Origin: Nocardioides abyssi
Lineage (GTDB): Bacteria; Actinomycetota; Actinomycetes; Propionibacteriales; Nocardioidaceae
Direction of reading: 5' to 3'
Length of the DNA stretch: 64,000 bases
Assembly: GCF_030412915.1 (NCBI RefSeq)
Contig: NZ_JAUHJR010000001.1
Span: 434,001-498,000, forward strand
Numbering within the stretch: the first letter of the stretch is position 1; every line of letters begins with the position of its first letter. Positions 25,279 to 33,467 of the stretch are shown here, piece by piece. The position numbers and the translations under genes are program-made. The notes beneath the pieces are model-generated. The model had not been told where the DNA came from and made no database searches. It worked only from the letters and a program-made list of their open reading frames with translations.

Positions 25279-25326
25279 CATTCCCCCTGGCATTCCCCCT
25301 GGCATTCCCCTTGGCATTCGCCTTGC
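25279..25326. repeat. Four tandem 12-bp repeats in the lpqY/msiK divergent region
   Basis: CATTCCCCCTGG (25279-25290), the same again (25291-25302), CATTCCCCTTGG (25303-25314) and CATTCGCCTTGC (25315-25326) follow without gaps. The units decay from left to right. The array lies between two divergent sugar-transport genes; regular spacing near one helical turn could make it a protein-binding array. Confidence 0.75.
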
Positions 25327-25377
25327 GTTCCGGGTGTCTGCTGCGCGGTCCACGGCCCCGCGGGGGCGGCCAGGCAC

Positions 25378-25449
25378 TACTGTGAACGCCGTCACTTCAC
25401 GACGGATCGTCCGGCACGTACCTGCCGGTGAAGGAACGAGGAAAATTCA
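25378..25449 (+). promoter_or_regulatory. Promoter and leader of the MsiK-like gene
   Basis: TACTGT at 25378-25383 is a possible -10 box. The region downstream holds GTGAA-N9-TTCAC (25382-25400) and a hairpin CCGGCA-CGTACC-TGCCGG (25411-25428), then GAGGAA before ATG 25450. A conserved RNA motif named msiK is known upstream of actinobacterial msiK genes; I cannot align it from memory, so the match is only suggested. Confidence 0.35.
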
Positions 25450-26532
25450 ATGGCAACAGTGACGTTCGAGGGTGCCCAGCGCTGGTACCCCGGCGCGGAC
25501 AAGCCCGCTGTCCCGGGCATCGACCTCCACATCGAGGACGGCGAGTTCATGGTGCTCGTCGGTCCCTCCGGCTGCGGCAAGTCCACGACCCTGCGCATGC
25601 TCGCGGGGCTCGAGGAGGTCAACGCCGGCAAGATCTTCATCGGGGACCGGGAGATCACCGACACCCCGCCGAAGGACCGGGACATCGCGATGGTGTTCCA
25701 GAACTACGCGCTCTACCCGCACATGAGCGTGGCCGACAACATGGGTTTCGCGCTCAAGATGGCCAAGGTGCCGACCGAGGAGCGCCGCAAGCGCGTCGAG
25801 GAGGCGGCCCGGATCCTCGGGCTCACCGACTACCTCGACCGCAAGCCCAAGGCCCTGTCCGGCGGCCAGCGCCAGCGCGTCGCGATGGGCCGCGCGATCG
25901 TGCGCAGCCCGCAGGTCTTCTGCATGGACGAGCCGCTGTCGAACCTCGACGCCAAGATGCGCGTCCAGACCCGCACCGACATCGCCAAGCTCCAGGCCGA
26001 CCTCGGCGTCACCACCGTCTACGTCACCCACGACCAGGTCGAGGCGATGACGATGGGCGACCGCGTCGCGGTGATGAAGGAGGGCATCCTCCAGCAGGTC
26101 GACAGCCCGCTGCGGCTCTACGACAAGCCGGTCAACCTGTTCGTGGCCGGCTTCATCGGCTCCCCGCAGATGAACCTGATCGAGGCGACCGCCGCCGAGG
26201 GCCGGGCCCGGATCGGGGAGTACCTCGTCCCGGTCGACCCGACCGCCGCCAAGACGATGCAGGGCCGGATCACCGTCGGTGTCCGACCCGAGGCGTGGCG
26301 CGTGGTCTCCGCGGCCGAGGGTGGCCTGCCGGTGCAGGTGACGGTCGTCGAGGAGCTCGGCGCCGACGCGTTCGTCTACGGCACCAGCGGCGTCGAGGGC
26401 ACCCCGCACAACATCATCGTGCGGGTCTCCGGGCGCGACAAGGTGCACAAGGGCGACACCATCCACGTCACCACCGACCCCGAGAACGTGCACGTGTTCG
26501 ACACCGACACCGGTGAGCGACTCTCGGACTGA
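25450..26532 (+). CDS. msiK: MsiK-like multi-sugar ABC transporter ATPase
   Basis: The 360-residue ATPase has Walker A GPSGCGKST (about 38-46), Q-loop VFQNYALYPHMSVADNMGFA, signature LSGGQRQRVAMGRAIV, Walker B VFCMDEPLSNLDAKM and a MalK/UgpC-type C-terminal domain. It stands alone, without permease genes downstream. That is how actinobacterial MsiK is encoded: one ATPase serving several sugar permeases. The alpha-glucoside operon at 2.5 kb lacks an ATPase and is a likely client. It starts at ATG 25450 after a GAGGAA site and is divergent from lpqY. A strong terminator hairpin follows at 26646. Confidence 0.8.
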   Translation: MATVTFEGAQRWYPGADKPAVPGIDLHIEDGEFMVLVGPSGCGKSTTLRMLAGLEEVNAGKIFIGDREITDTPPKDRDIAMVFQNYALYPHMSVADNMGFALKMAKVPTEERRKRVEEAARILGLTDYLDRKPKALSGGQRQRVAMGRAIVRSPQVFCMDEPLSNLDAKMRVQTRTDIAKLQADLGVTTVYVTHDQVEAMTMGDRVAVMKEGILQQVDSPLRLYDKPVNLFVAGFIGSPQMNLIEATAAEGRARIGEYLVPVDPTAAKTMQGRITVGVRPEAWRVVSAAEGGLPVQVTVVEELGADAFVYGTSGVEGTPHNIIVRVSGRDKVHKGDTIHVTTDPENVHVFDTDTGERLSD

Positions 26533-26540
26533 GCGAGCAG

Positions 26541-26640
26541 TGCCGCGCGAGGAACGAGCGCGGCGCGTGGGCTCGCGAAGGTCGAGCAAGCCCCGCGGCT
26601 GAGGGACGAGGCCGCGGCGGGCGGGTCGAGACCCGGTGGG
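26541..26640. repeat. Degenerate copy of palindromic repeat family B
   Basis: The stretch after the MsiK-like gene contains GTCGAGCAAG and, at 26625-26640, GTCGAGACCCGGTGGG. The latter matches the inverse of 20774-20790 with few changes. Like the first copy it sits between convergent genes. The boundaries are approximate. Confidence 0.35.
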
Positions 26641-26645
26641 ACGAG

Positions 26646-26678
26646 GCAGGGCGGTGACCGGAGCGGTCACCGCCCTGC
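26646..26678. terminator. Perfect 14-bp hairpin between convergent genes
   Basis: GCAGGGCGGTGACC (26646-26659) and GGTCACCGCCCTGC (26665-26678) pair perfectly around the loop GGAGC, 6 nt beyond the stop of the minus-strand hydrolase. It is a plausible two-way terminator. Confidence 0.7.
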
Positions 26679-26684
26679 TGCGTC

Positions 26685-27620
26685 TCAGGAGCGCGGAGCG
26701 CCGACCCGGTCCGCCGTACGCCGGATGGCGGCCGCGAACGTCTGGTGCAGCGCGGGCGGCATGTCGTGGCCCATCCCGTCGACGAGCAGCAGCTCGGCGC
26801 CCGGGATCGCGCGGGCGGTGGCGCGGCCGCCGGAGACGTGGACCATCCGGTCGGCGAGGCCGTGCACGACGGTGGTCGGGACCCGCACGCTGCGCAGCCG
26901 CGCGCTGCGGTCGGGCTGGGTGAGGATCGCCAGCATCTGGCGCATGGTGCCGGCGGCGCTGACGCCGCGGTCCCACGTCTCCTCCGCGCGCCGGCGGGTC
27001 TCCTCCTCGGTCTCGGGGTAGCCCGGCGAGCCGATGAGGCGCCACATCTGCCGGCTGCCCTTGACGTAGGCCTCCCGCGAGGCGCGCTTGTTGCCGATGA
27101 GCGCGGGCAGCAGGGAGGGGTGCTGCCAGCCGACGGTGCGCCGCCCGGTCGTCGACATGATGCTCGTCATCGACAGGACCCGGCGCGGGTCGGCGATCGC
27201 CATGGTCTGGACGATCATCCCGCCCATGGACACACCCGCCACGTGGGCGGCGTCGATGCCGAGGTGGTCGAGCAGGCCGAAGGCGTCGCCGGCGAGGTCG
27301 CCGAGGGAGTACGGCGCCCGAACTCGCTGGCGGCTGAAGGCGCGCACCAGCGACGCGCGGGTCACCCGGCCCTCCATCCGCGAGGAGCGGCCGGTGTCGC
27401 GGTTGTCGTAGCGCACGACGAAGAAGCCGCGGCCCGCCAGCATCCGGCACAGGCCCTCGTCCCACCAGGTCATCGGCCCGCCGAGGCCCATCACCAGCAG
27501 GAGCGGCTCGTCGTCGGGGTCGCCGAAGGTCTGGTAGCACAGCTCGACGTCCGGCCGGACCGGCGCGAACAGCTCGGCCGAGGCGGCCGGCTCGGAGGTC
27601 TCGGACGATCGGGCAGACAT
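26685..27620 (-). CDS. Alpha/beta hydrolase
   Basis: The 311-residue protein has the alpha/beta hydrolase fold: oxyanion strand PLLLVMGLGGPMTWWDE (near 40-56), VVRYDNRDTGRS, the nucleophile elbow GVSMGG near residue 130, and C-terminal VVHGLADRMV and DGMGHDMP, which supply the acid and His. This pattern is that of the TAP/esterase-type hydrolases often annotated in actinobacteria; the ester or lactone substrate is unknown. No signal peptide is seen, so it is cytoplasmic. ATG 27620 is divergent from another alpha/beta hydrolase. Confidence 0.82.
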   Translation of the reverse strand: MSARSSETSEPAASAELFAPVRPDVELCYQTFGDPDDEPLLLVMGLGGPMTWWDEGLCRMLAGRGFFVVRYDNRDTGRSSRMEGRVTRASLVRAFSRQRVRAPYSLGDLAGDAFGLLDHLGIDAAHVAGVSMGGMIVQTMAIADPRRVLSMTSIMSTTGRRTVGWQHPSLLPALIGNKRASREAYVKGSRQMWRLIGSPGYPETEEETRRRAEETWDRGVSAAGTMRQMLAILTQPDRSARLRSVRVPTTVVHGLADRMVHVSGGRATARAIPGAELLLVDGMGHDMPPALHQTFAAAIRRTADRVGAPRS

Positions 27621-27692
27621 GCCTGTCAGTCAAGCAGACGGCCCGTGGCCGCGCGTCGTCCGGAAACGACGGTGAGCCAGGTCACTTGTGGG

Positions 27693-27698
27693 TAACGT
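27693..27698 (+). promoter_or_regulatory. -10 box TAACGT of leaderless hydrolase gene
   Basis: TAACGT is 6 nt before GTG 27705. Confidence 0.5.
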
Positions 27699-27704
27699 CG
27701 AGAC

Positions 27705-28541
27705 GTGAGCCAGTCGACCATGGGGGCGTTCCTGCTCCCCGAAGGATTCGCGCCCCCGCCGCTCGTCGCCCTCGTGCGCGAGGGCAGCATCGTGGGCGAG
27801 GCCGGCCGCTACGCGCTCCGCAGCCGTGCCGACCGCCGCGCGCGCCGCGCCACGCCGTACGTCGGTCGCGTGCCCGCCCGGCTCGCCGACCCCGTCCTGC
27901 TGGTGCCGGGCTTCCTGGCCGGCGACACGTCCCTGTCGTTCATGGGCCGCGCGCTGCGGGCCCAGGGCTTCCGCACCTACCGCTCCACGATCCGCGCCAA
28001 CATCGGCTGCACCCTGAGCGCGGCCGACCAGCTCGAGGCACGCCTGGAGTCGATCGCGGCCCGCCGCGGGACCCGCGTGCAGGTCGTGGGCCACAGCCTC
28101 GGCGGCATGCTCGCCCGCGGCGTCGCCGTCCGCCGCCCCGACCTGGTCTCGGGGATCATCACGATGGGCAGCCCGATGATGGCGCCCGGCGCCCACCACG
28201 GCGTCCTGACCCGCAGCGTCGACGTGCTCATCCGCCTCTCCCGGGCCGGCGTGCCCGGGATGATGTCGGAGGACTGCGTGGCAGGCGACTGCGCCCGCCA
28301 GTCGTTCGAGGAGAGCCGGCTGCCGCTGGCCGACGACATCGGGTTCACCGCGATCTACTCCCAGCGCGACGGCATCGTCGACTGGCGCGCCTGCGTCGAC
28401 CCGCTCGCCGAGGCGGTCGAGGTGACCGCCTCCCACGTCGGCATGGCCGTGGACCCGCGGGTCATCGACCACGTCACCGCCGCGCTGCGGCGGCGGACGC
28501 TGGGCTCAGCGGTCGAAGTCGATCGCGGAGTAAGCGCGTAG
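27705..28541 (+). CDS. Lipase-like alpha/beta hydrolase
   Basis: The 278-residue protein shows [26 protein letters not shown] (oxyanion region near 65-90), the nucleophile elbow [13 protein letters not shown] near residue 128, [11 protein letters not shown] (acid) near 220 and [11 protein letters not shown] (His) near 250. This is the layout of triacylglycerol lipase / PGAP1-like esterases. It has no signal peptide. The GTG at 27705 is supported by a leaderless -10 box. Its 3' end overlaps the convergent glpX by 36 bp. Confidence 0.8.
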   Translation: MSQSTMGAFLLPEGFAPPPLVALVREGSIVGEAGRYALRSRADRRARRATPYVGRVPARLADPVLLVPGFLAGDTSLSFMGRALRAQGFRTYRSTIRANIGCTLSAADQLEARLESIAARRGTRVQVVGHSLGGMLARGVAVRRPDLVSGIITMGSPMMAPGAHHGVLTRSVDVLIRLSRAGVPGMMSEDCVAGDCARQSFEESRLPLADDIGFTAIYSQRDGIVDWRACVDPLAEAVEVTASHVGMAVDPRVIDHVTAALRRRTLGSAVEVDRGVSA

Positions 28542-29510
28542 CTTCTCCAGGCGGTGCTCGCTCGTGATCGAGCGGATCGTGCCGCTGCGCGAGCGCATCA
28601 CCAGCGAGTGGGTGGTCGCGCCGCCGGAGCGGTAGCGCACGCCGCGCAGCAGCTCGCCGTCGGTGATGCCGGTGGCGACGAAGAAGCAGTCGTCGCCGGT
28701 GACCAGCTCGTCGGTGGTGAGCACCGCGTCGAGGTCGAGCCCGGCGTCGACCGCCCGCTGCCGCTCGGCGTCGTCGGTCGGCCAGAGCCGGCCCTGGATC
28801 GTGCCGCCCAGGCACTTCATCGCGCAGGCGGTGATGATGCCCTCGGGGGTGCCGCCCACGCCGAGGAGCAGGTCGACCCCGGTGTCGGGACGGGCGGCCA
28901 TGATCGCGCCCGCCACGTCGCCGTCGCTGATGAACTTGATGCGCGCACCCGTCGCCCGGATCTCCTCGACCAGGTCCGCGTGGCGCGGCCGGTCGAGCAC
29001 GACGACCGTGACGTCGCTGGCGCTGCTGCCCTTGGCCTTCGCGACGGCGTGGACGTTGTCGGCGACCGACTGGCGGATGTCGACCACGCCGGCGGCCTCG
29101 GGGCCTGCGACGAGCTTGTCCATGTAGAAGACGGCCGAGGGGTCGTACATCGTGCCGCGCGGCGCCACCGCGAGCACCGACACCGCGTTGGTCATGCCCT
29201 TGGCGGTCAGCGTCGTGCCGTCGATCGGGTCGACCGCGACGTCGCACTCCGGCCCGGTGCCGTCGCCGACCTCCTCGCCGTTGTAGAGCATCGGGGCGTT
29301 GTCCTTCTCGCCCTCGCCGATGACGACGGTGCCCTGCATGCCGATGGTCGAGATCATCACCCGCATCGCGTTGACCGCGACGCCGTCGGCGCCGTTCTTG
29401 TCGCCGCGGCCGACCCAGCGGCCCGCCGCCATCGCGGCCGCCTCCGTCACACGGACCAGCTCGAGGGCGAGGTTGCGGTCGGGCGACTCCGGTGCGACGT
29501 CCAGGCTCAT
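28506..29510 (-). CDS. glpX: Class II fructose-1,6-bisphosphatase
   Basis: The 334-residue GlpX protein removes the 1-phosphate of fructose-1,6-bisphosphate in gluconeogenesis and needs a divalent metal. Key blocks are [17 protein letters not shown] near residue 34, [23 protein letters not shown] near 60, and [19 protein letters not shown] near 88, which holds the metal and phosphate ligands. Length fits the family (320-340). ATG 29510 was chosen over an upstream open stretch because a TAGGGT -10 box lies exactly 7 nt before it. In M. tuberculosis glpX lies beside fum, as in this region. Confidence 0.93.
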   Translation of the reverse strand: MSLDVAPESPDRNLALELVRVTEAAAMAAGRWVGRGDKNGADGVAVNAMRVMISTIGMQGTVVIGEGEKDNAPMLYNGEEVGDGTGPECDVAVDPIDGTTLTAKGMTNAVSVLAVAPRGTMYDPSAVFYMDKLVAGPEAAGVVDIRQSVADNVHAVAKAKGSSASDVTVVVLDRPRHADLVEEIRATGARIKFISDGDVAGAIMAARPDTGVDLLLGVGGTPEGIITACAMKCLGGTIQGRLWPTDDAERQRAVDAGLDLDAVLTTDELVTGDDCFFVATGITDGELLRGVRYRSGGATTHSLVMRSRSGTIRSITSEHRLEKLRAYSAIDFDR

Positions 29511-29517
29511 GCCCCGA

Positions 29518-29523
29518 ACCCTA
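29518..29523 (-). promoter_or_regulatory. -10 box TAGGGT of leaderless glpX
   Basis: On the minus strand TAGGGT is followed by TCGGGGC and then ATG 29510. Confidence 0.55.
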
Positions 29524-29562
29524 GTGGTCCGCTCCACTCCGTCGGCACCCCCGCTCACGCGG

Positions 29563-30600
29563 TCAGCGGGGGTAGACGTCGACCTCGGTGGCCTTGATGG
29601 AGAAGATGACCGGGCTGCCGGGGGCGAGGTCGAGCTCGGCGGCGGCGTGGGCGGTGACGTCGGCGGCCAGGTCCCCGGCGCGCACGCGGACCTGGTCGCC
29701 GTGCGGCTCGAGGTCGGTGACGACGACCGGGAGGGCGGTGCGGGGGCTGCCGCCCGGGGCCTCGCGGAAGACCGAGACGGCCCGCGGCCGGAAGACCGCG
29801 ACGGCCGGGTCGCCCTCGCGCAGGGCGGGGCCCGACGGGGTCCCCGCGACCGCGCGGCCCCCGCCGGAGCGGACGGCCCCGTCGGACCAGCGCCCGGAGA
29901 CCATGTTCAGCCCCGCGACCCGGGCCGCGAACGGGCTGCGCGGGCGGGCCAGCACCTCCGCGGCGGGCCCCTGCTCCACGACCCGCCCGCGGTCGAGCAC
30001 CACCACGCGGTCGGCCAGGAGCAGCGCGTCCAGCACGTCGTGGGTCACCACGACGGTGGTGCGGCCCTCGAGCACCCGCCGCAACGTCTGCCGCAGGGCC
30101 GGGGTGACCGCGACGTCCAGCGCCGCCATCGGCTCGTCGAGCAGCAGCAGCCGCGGCTCGGCGGCCAGCGCCCGGGCGATCGCCACCCGCTGGGCCTGCC
30201 CGCCGCTCAGCTCGCCGGGGCGCCGCCCGGCCAGGTCGGTCGCGTCGACCTCGGCGAGCCAGCCGCGGGCGCGGTCGCGGGCCGCCCCGCGGCGTACTCC
30301 TGCGGAGCGGGGACCGAAGGCCACGTTGTCGAGGGCGGTCAGGTGCGGGAAGAGGAGGGGGTCCTGGGCGAGCAGGGCGGTACGCCGTGCGTGCGGCGGC
30401 ACCACGCGGCGCCCGGTGAGCTCGTGGTCGTCGAGGGTGACCCGGCCGGTGTCGGGCCGCAGCAGGCCCGCGGCGACGCCGAGGACGGTCGACTTGCCGG
30501 CCCCGTTGGGCCCGAGCAGCGCGACGGTCTCGCCGTCGGCGACCTCGAGGGAGACGTCGAGACCGCGGGCGGCCACCGTGGCCTCGAGCCGGAGGGTCAC
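29563..30600 (-). CDS. modC: Molybdate ABC transporter ATP-binding protein
   Basis: The 345-residue ATPase has Walker [10 protein letters not shown], signature [15 protein letters not shown], Walker [13 protein letters not shown] and switch [12 protein letters not shown]-terminal TOBE-like domain ([54 protein letters not shown]) is the oxyanion-sensing module of ModC. It powers molybdate or tungstate import by ModAB. GTG 30600 overlaps the ModB stop as GTGA. It is the last gene of the operon. Confidence 0.87.
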   Translation of the reverse strand: MTLRLEATVAARGLDVSLEVADGETVALLGPNGAGKSTVLGVAAGLLRPDTGRVTLDDHELTGRRVVPPHARRTALLAQDPLLFPHLTALDNVAFGPRSAGVRRGAARDRARGWLAEVDATDLAGRRPGELSGGQAQRVAIARALAAEPRLLLLDEPMAALDVAVTPALRQTLRRVLEGRTTVVVTHDVLDALLLADRVVVLDRGRVVEQGPAAEVLARPRSPFAARVAGLNMVSGRWSDGAVRSGGGRAVAGTPSGPALREGDPAVAVFRPRAVSVFREAPGGSPRTALPVVVTDLEPHGDQVRVRAGDLAADVTAHAAAELDLAPGSPVIFSIKATEVDVYPR

Positions 30601-31385
30601 GACGGCCCCCGCAGCGGGGCGCGGCGCCGGGTGGCCAGGCCGATGACGAGGACGGCCACGACGACGAGCACGAGGGAGAGCGCCACCGCGCCGTCGACGT
30701 CGGTCTCGCGGAGCAGGTAGATCTCGGTCGGCAGCGTGCGCGTGACGCCCTGGAGGCTGCCGGCGAAGGTGACGGTGGCGCCGAACTCCCCGAGGGCCCG
30801 GGCGAAGGCGAGGACCGCGCCGGACAGCAGGCCGGGCAGCACCAGCGGGAGCGTGACCCGGCGCAGGACGGTCGTGGGCCGGGCGCCGAGGGTGGCGGCG
30901 ACCAGCTCGTACCGCTCGCCGGCGGTCCGCAGGGCGCCCTCGAGGCTGACGACGAGGAACGGCAGCGCGACGAAGGTCTGCGCCATCACGACGGCCGCGG
31001 TGGAGAAGGCGACCTGCACGCCCAGCACGTCGAGCGTCTCGCCGAGCAGGCCGCGGCGGCCGAAGGTGTAGAGGAGGGCCAGGCCGCCGACGACCGGCGG
31101 GAGCACGAGCGGCAGCAGCACCAGGGACCGGACGACCCCCTGGCCGGGGAACGACGTGCGCGCCAGCACCGCCGCCATCGGCACGCCGAGCAGGACGCAG
31201 AGCACCGTGCTCGTCGCCGAGGTCCGCAGGCTCAGCAGCAGCGCGTCGCGCGAGGCCTCGGAGGTGACCAGCGCGCCGAGGTCCGACCACGGCACGCGCG
31301 CCACGATCGCGACGAGCGGCAGCAGCACGAACGCGGCGCCGAGGGCGGCGGGCGCCAGCAGCCAGCGCGGGACGCCGGGGGTCAC
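30597..31385 (-). CDS. modB: Molybdate ABC transporter permease
   Basis: The 262-residue permease has six predicted helices and the ModB/CysT-type cytoplasmic loop [27 protein letters not shown] near residue 165, followed by [29 protein letters not shown], a stretch typical of ModB. It forms the homodimeric channel for molybdate. The GTG at 31385 is chosen because the protein then starts with a short basic tail before the first helix and lies 7 nt after the modA stop. Its stop overlaps modC. Confidence 0.86.
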   Translation of the reverse strand: MTPGVPRWLLAPAALGAAFVLLPLVAIVARVPWSDLGALVTSEASRDALLLSLRTSATSTVLCVLLGVPMAAVLARTSFPGQGVVRSLVLLPLVLPPVVGGLALLYTFGRRGLLGETLDVLGVQVAFSTAAVVMAQTFVALPFLVVSLEGALRTAGERYELVAATLGARPTTVLRRVTLPLVLPGLLSGAVLAFARALGEFGATVTFAGSLQGVTRTLPTEIYLLRETDVDGAVALSLVLVVVAVLVIGLATRRRAPLRGPS

Positions 31386-31392
31386 GGGTCGC

Positions 31393-32148
31393 TCACGGGG
31401 CGCCGAAGCCCGCGTCGCGGAGCACCTGCCGGCCGAGGTCGCCGAGGACCAGGTCGACGAGCTCCTGGGCGAGGTCCGGCTCGTCGGCGTCGGCGAGCGC
31501 CGCGACGGGGTAGTCGTTGACGACGTCGGCGGCCTCCGGGAGCTCGATGCCCTCGACCGCGTCGCCGGCGGCGCGGACATCGGTGACGTAGACCAGCCCG
31601 GCGTCGGCCTCGCCGGAGACGACCTTGCCGAGCACGTCGCCGACCGACCGCTCCTCGCTGACCGGTGCCAGCGTCACGCCCTCGGCGCCCGCGACCCGCT
31701 GCGCGGCGGCGCCGCACGGCACCTCGGGTGCGCACACGACCAGGGCGACGTCGCGGGCCGGGTCGGCCAGGTCGGCCAGGCCGGTGACGCCCGCCGGGTT
31801 GCCCGGCGGGACGGCCAGCTGGAGGACGTTGGTCGCGAAGGTGCGGGGCTCGCCGTCGGTCAGCCCGTCCGCGACGGCGACCTCCATCGTGGTGGTGTCG
31901 GCGGTGGCGAGCACGTCGGCGGGCGCGCCCTCCTGGACCTGGGCGACGAGGTCGGTCGAGCCGCCCGTCGACAGCTGCACGTCGACGCCCTCGTGGGTGC
32001 GCTCGAATTCCTCGGCGATCTGCTCGAAGGGGCCGGCCAGCGACGACGCCGCCAGCACCCGCAGCACGGTGCCGTCGTCGGCGCCGCCGCACCCGGAGGT
32101 GAGCACGGCCGGCAGGAGCACGGCGGCCGCCAGCACGGCGCGTCTCAC
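31393..32148 (-). CDS. modA: Molybdate-binding lipoprotein
   Basis: The 251-residue protein has a signal with lipobox LTSGC (lipidated Cys 20) and a ModA core: [25 protein letters not shown], then [30 protein letters not shown] and [18 protein letters not shown]. The early Ser pair and the GGST loop hold the oxyanion. It captures molybdate or tungstate outside the cell for ModBC. GTG 32148 overlaps the stop of the upstream regulator gene as GTGA, so sensor and transporter are made together. Confidence 0.88.
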   Translation of the reverse strand: MRRAVLAAAVLLPAVLTSGCGGADDGTVLRVLAASSLAGPFEQIAEEFERTHEGVDVQLSTGGSTDLVAQVQEGAPADVLATADTTTMEVAVADGLTDGEPRTFATNVLQLAVPPGNPAGVTGLADLADPARDVALVVCAPEVPCGAAAQRVAGAEGVTLAPVSEERSVGDVLGKVVSGEADAGLVYVTDVRAAGDAVEGIELPEAADVVNDYPVAALADADEPDLAQELVDLVLGDLGRQVLRDAGFGAP

Positions 32149-32552
32149 GGGCGCTCCACGACGACGTTGGTCGACTTCACCGAGGCGATCGCCCGCACGC
32201 CCGGCTCGAGCCCGAGCTCGTCGGCGGCCTCGGCGCTCATCAGCGACACCATCCGGTAGGGGCCGCAGACCATCTCGACCTGCGCCATGACCCGGTCGCG
32301 GACCACCCGGGTGACGATGCCCGCCAGCCGGTTGCGGGCGCTGACCGACGACGCCCGGGTCTGCTCGCGGTCGGGGTGGTCGGCCAGGGACTCGGCCAGG
32401 GCGGCCAGCTCGGGGCCGGGCACCACAGTGCGCCCGCCCTCGCTGGTGGCGGTGAGCCGACCGGCCTCGACCCAGCGCCGCAGCGTGTCGTCGCTGACGC
32501 CGAGCAGGGCGGCGGCCTCGGCCACGCGGTACGTCGTCACGCCGATGATCAT
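32145..32552 (-). CDS. HTH-TOBE molybdate-responsive regulator
   Basis: The 135-residue protein joins an N-terminal MerR/excisionase-type helix-turn-helix (YRVAEAAALLGVSDDTLRRWVEAGRL, about residues 8-33) to a C-terminal mono-TOBE molybdate-binding domain (NRLAGIVTRVVRDRVMAQVEMVCGPYRMVSLMSAEAADELGLEPG). It is a one-component molybdate sensor of the type that replaces ModE in actinobacteria. It leads the modABC operon and overlaps modA by 4 bp. Its own start (ATG 32552) touches one of two identical palindromes, suggesting autoregulation. The GTG four codons later is an alternative start. Confidence 0.85.
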   Translation of the reverse strand: MIIGVTTYRVAEAAALLGVSDDTLRRWVEAGRLTATSEGGRTVVPGPELAALAESLADHPDREQTRASSVSARNRLAGIVTRVVRDRVMAQVEMVCGPYRMVSLMSAEAADELGLEPGVRAIASVKSTNVVVERP

Positions 32553-32566
32553 GCCGCACCTGCGGC
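32553..32566. promoter_or_regulatory. Candidate operator 1 of the molybdate regulator
   Basis: GCCGCA-CC-TGCGGC is a 14-bp inverted repeat right at the start codon of the HTH-TOBE gene. Confidence 0.5.
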
Positions 32567-32584
32567 TGTTAGCGCCAGGTTCAT

Positions 32585-32598
32585 GCCGCACGTGCGGC
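32585..32598. promoter_or_regulatory. Candidate operator 2 of the molybdate regulator
   Basis: GCCGCACGTGCGGC is a perfect 14-bp palindrome. Its centre is 32 bp (three helical turns) from that of the first copy, so both would face the same side of the DNA. Confidence 0.5.
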
Positions 32599-32661
32599 GC
32601 GCTCGGCTGTCCGGGGCCGCGGGGTGCGGACCGCGCGGGGGTGGCTGAGAGGATGGGCGGC

Positions 32662-33237
32662 GTGAGTGAGACGGGCACCCCGGGCCGCTACCAGCGCACG
32701 ACCAACGGCCTCATCGGGTCGATGATCGTCGCGGTGGTCGTCGTCATCGGCGTCGTGGTGTTCCGGTCGGTCTTCCGCAACGACCTCGAGGTCGAGCCCG
32801 AGCCGATCGACTACCTCGACCTCGTCGCCGCGGTGCAGACCACCGACCGCGAGGTCGCCTACCCGCCTGCCCTGCCGGCCGGCTGGATCGCCACCAACGT
32901 CGAGGCCTCGCAGGCGGGGCAGCCGCCCCGCTTCTTCCTCGCCGTCCTGACCGACGACGGCCGGTTCATCGGGCTGCGCCAGGAGGGCGACAGCGTCGAG
33001 GACCTGCTCGAGGAGCACGTCGACGGCAGCACCGACGAGAAGGGCACGGCCGAGGTCGACAGCGAGGTCAGCGGCTCCTGGGACGTCTACACCGACGACG
33101 GCGGTGACCGGGCGTACGCCGCCCAGGTCGGCGAGGAGAACCTCCTCGTCTACGGCTCGGCGCCGGCGGAGGACCTCGAGCTGTTCCTCGGCCTGCTCAG
33201 CACCGAGCCGGTCGGCGCGACCGCCGCCGGTCGCTAG
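32662..33237 (+). CDS. DUF4245 family single-pass membrane protein
   Basis: The 191-residue protein has a short polar N-terminus ending [13 protein letters not shown], one membrane helix (about residues 20-38) and an outward domain ([67 protein letters not shown]). This is the actinobacterial DUF4245 family of unknown function, usually found near xseA and xseB, as here and at Rv1100. GTG 32662 is preferred over ATG 32653 because the family starts close to the YQR motif. The stop TAG shares the bases CTAG with the stop of convergent xseB. Confidence 0.8.
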   Translation: MSETGTPGRYQRTTNGLIGSMIVAVVVVIGVVVFRSVFRNDLEVEPEPIDYLDLVAAVQTTDREVAYPPALPAGWIATNVEASQAGQPPRFFLAVLTDDGRFIGLRQEGDSVEDLLEEHVDGSTDEKGTAEVDSEVSGSWDVYTDDGGDRAYAAQVGEENLLVYGSAPAEDLELFLGLLSTEPVGATAAGR

Positions 33238-33467
33238 TCGTCCTGCTCCTGGTCGCCCTCGAGCGCGGCGTCCAGCCGCTCCCGGGCCCCGTCGAGCCAC
33301 CGCTGGCAGGCGGTCGCGAGCAGCTCGCCGCGCTCCCACAGCGCCAGCGACTCCTCCAGCGTGGTGCCGCCGGCCTCCAGGCGGCGGACGACCTCGACCA
33401 GCTCCTCGCGGGCGGCCTCGTAGGACAGCTCCTGCACGTCGGTCGTCCCAGCTGTGGGCTCAGCCAT
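33234..33467 (-). CDS. xseB: Exodeoxyribonuclease VII small subunit
   Basis: The 77-residue protein has the XseB pattern [56 protein letters not shown], a helical hairpin that binds the large subunit; exonuclease VII degrades single-stranded DNA from both ends. The ATG at 33467 was chosen over one four codons upstream because GGAGG lies 5 nt before it. It overlaps the xseA end by 8 bp, so both subunits are co-translated. Its stop lies on the palindrome CTAG shared with the convergent DUF4245 gene. Confidence 0.92.
   Translation of the reverse strand: MAEPTAGTTDVQELSYEAAREELVEVVRRLEAGGTTLEESLALWERGELLATACQRWLDGARERLDAALEGDQEQDD

Noticed and set aside
25279-25326. CRISPR-like array.
   Set aside because: The units are 12 bp, directly adjacent, without spacers, and no cas genes are present.
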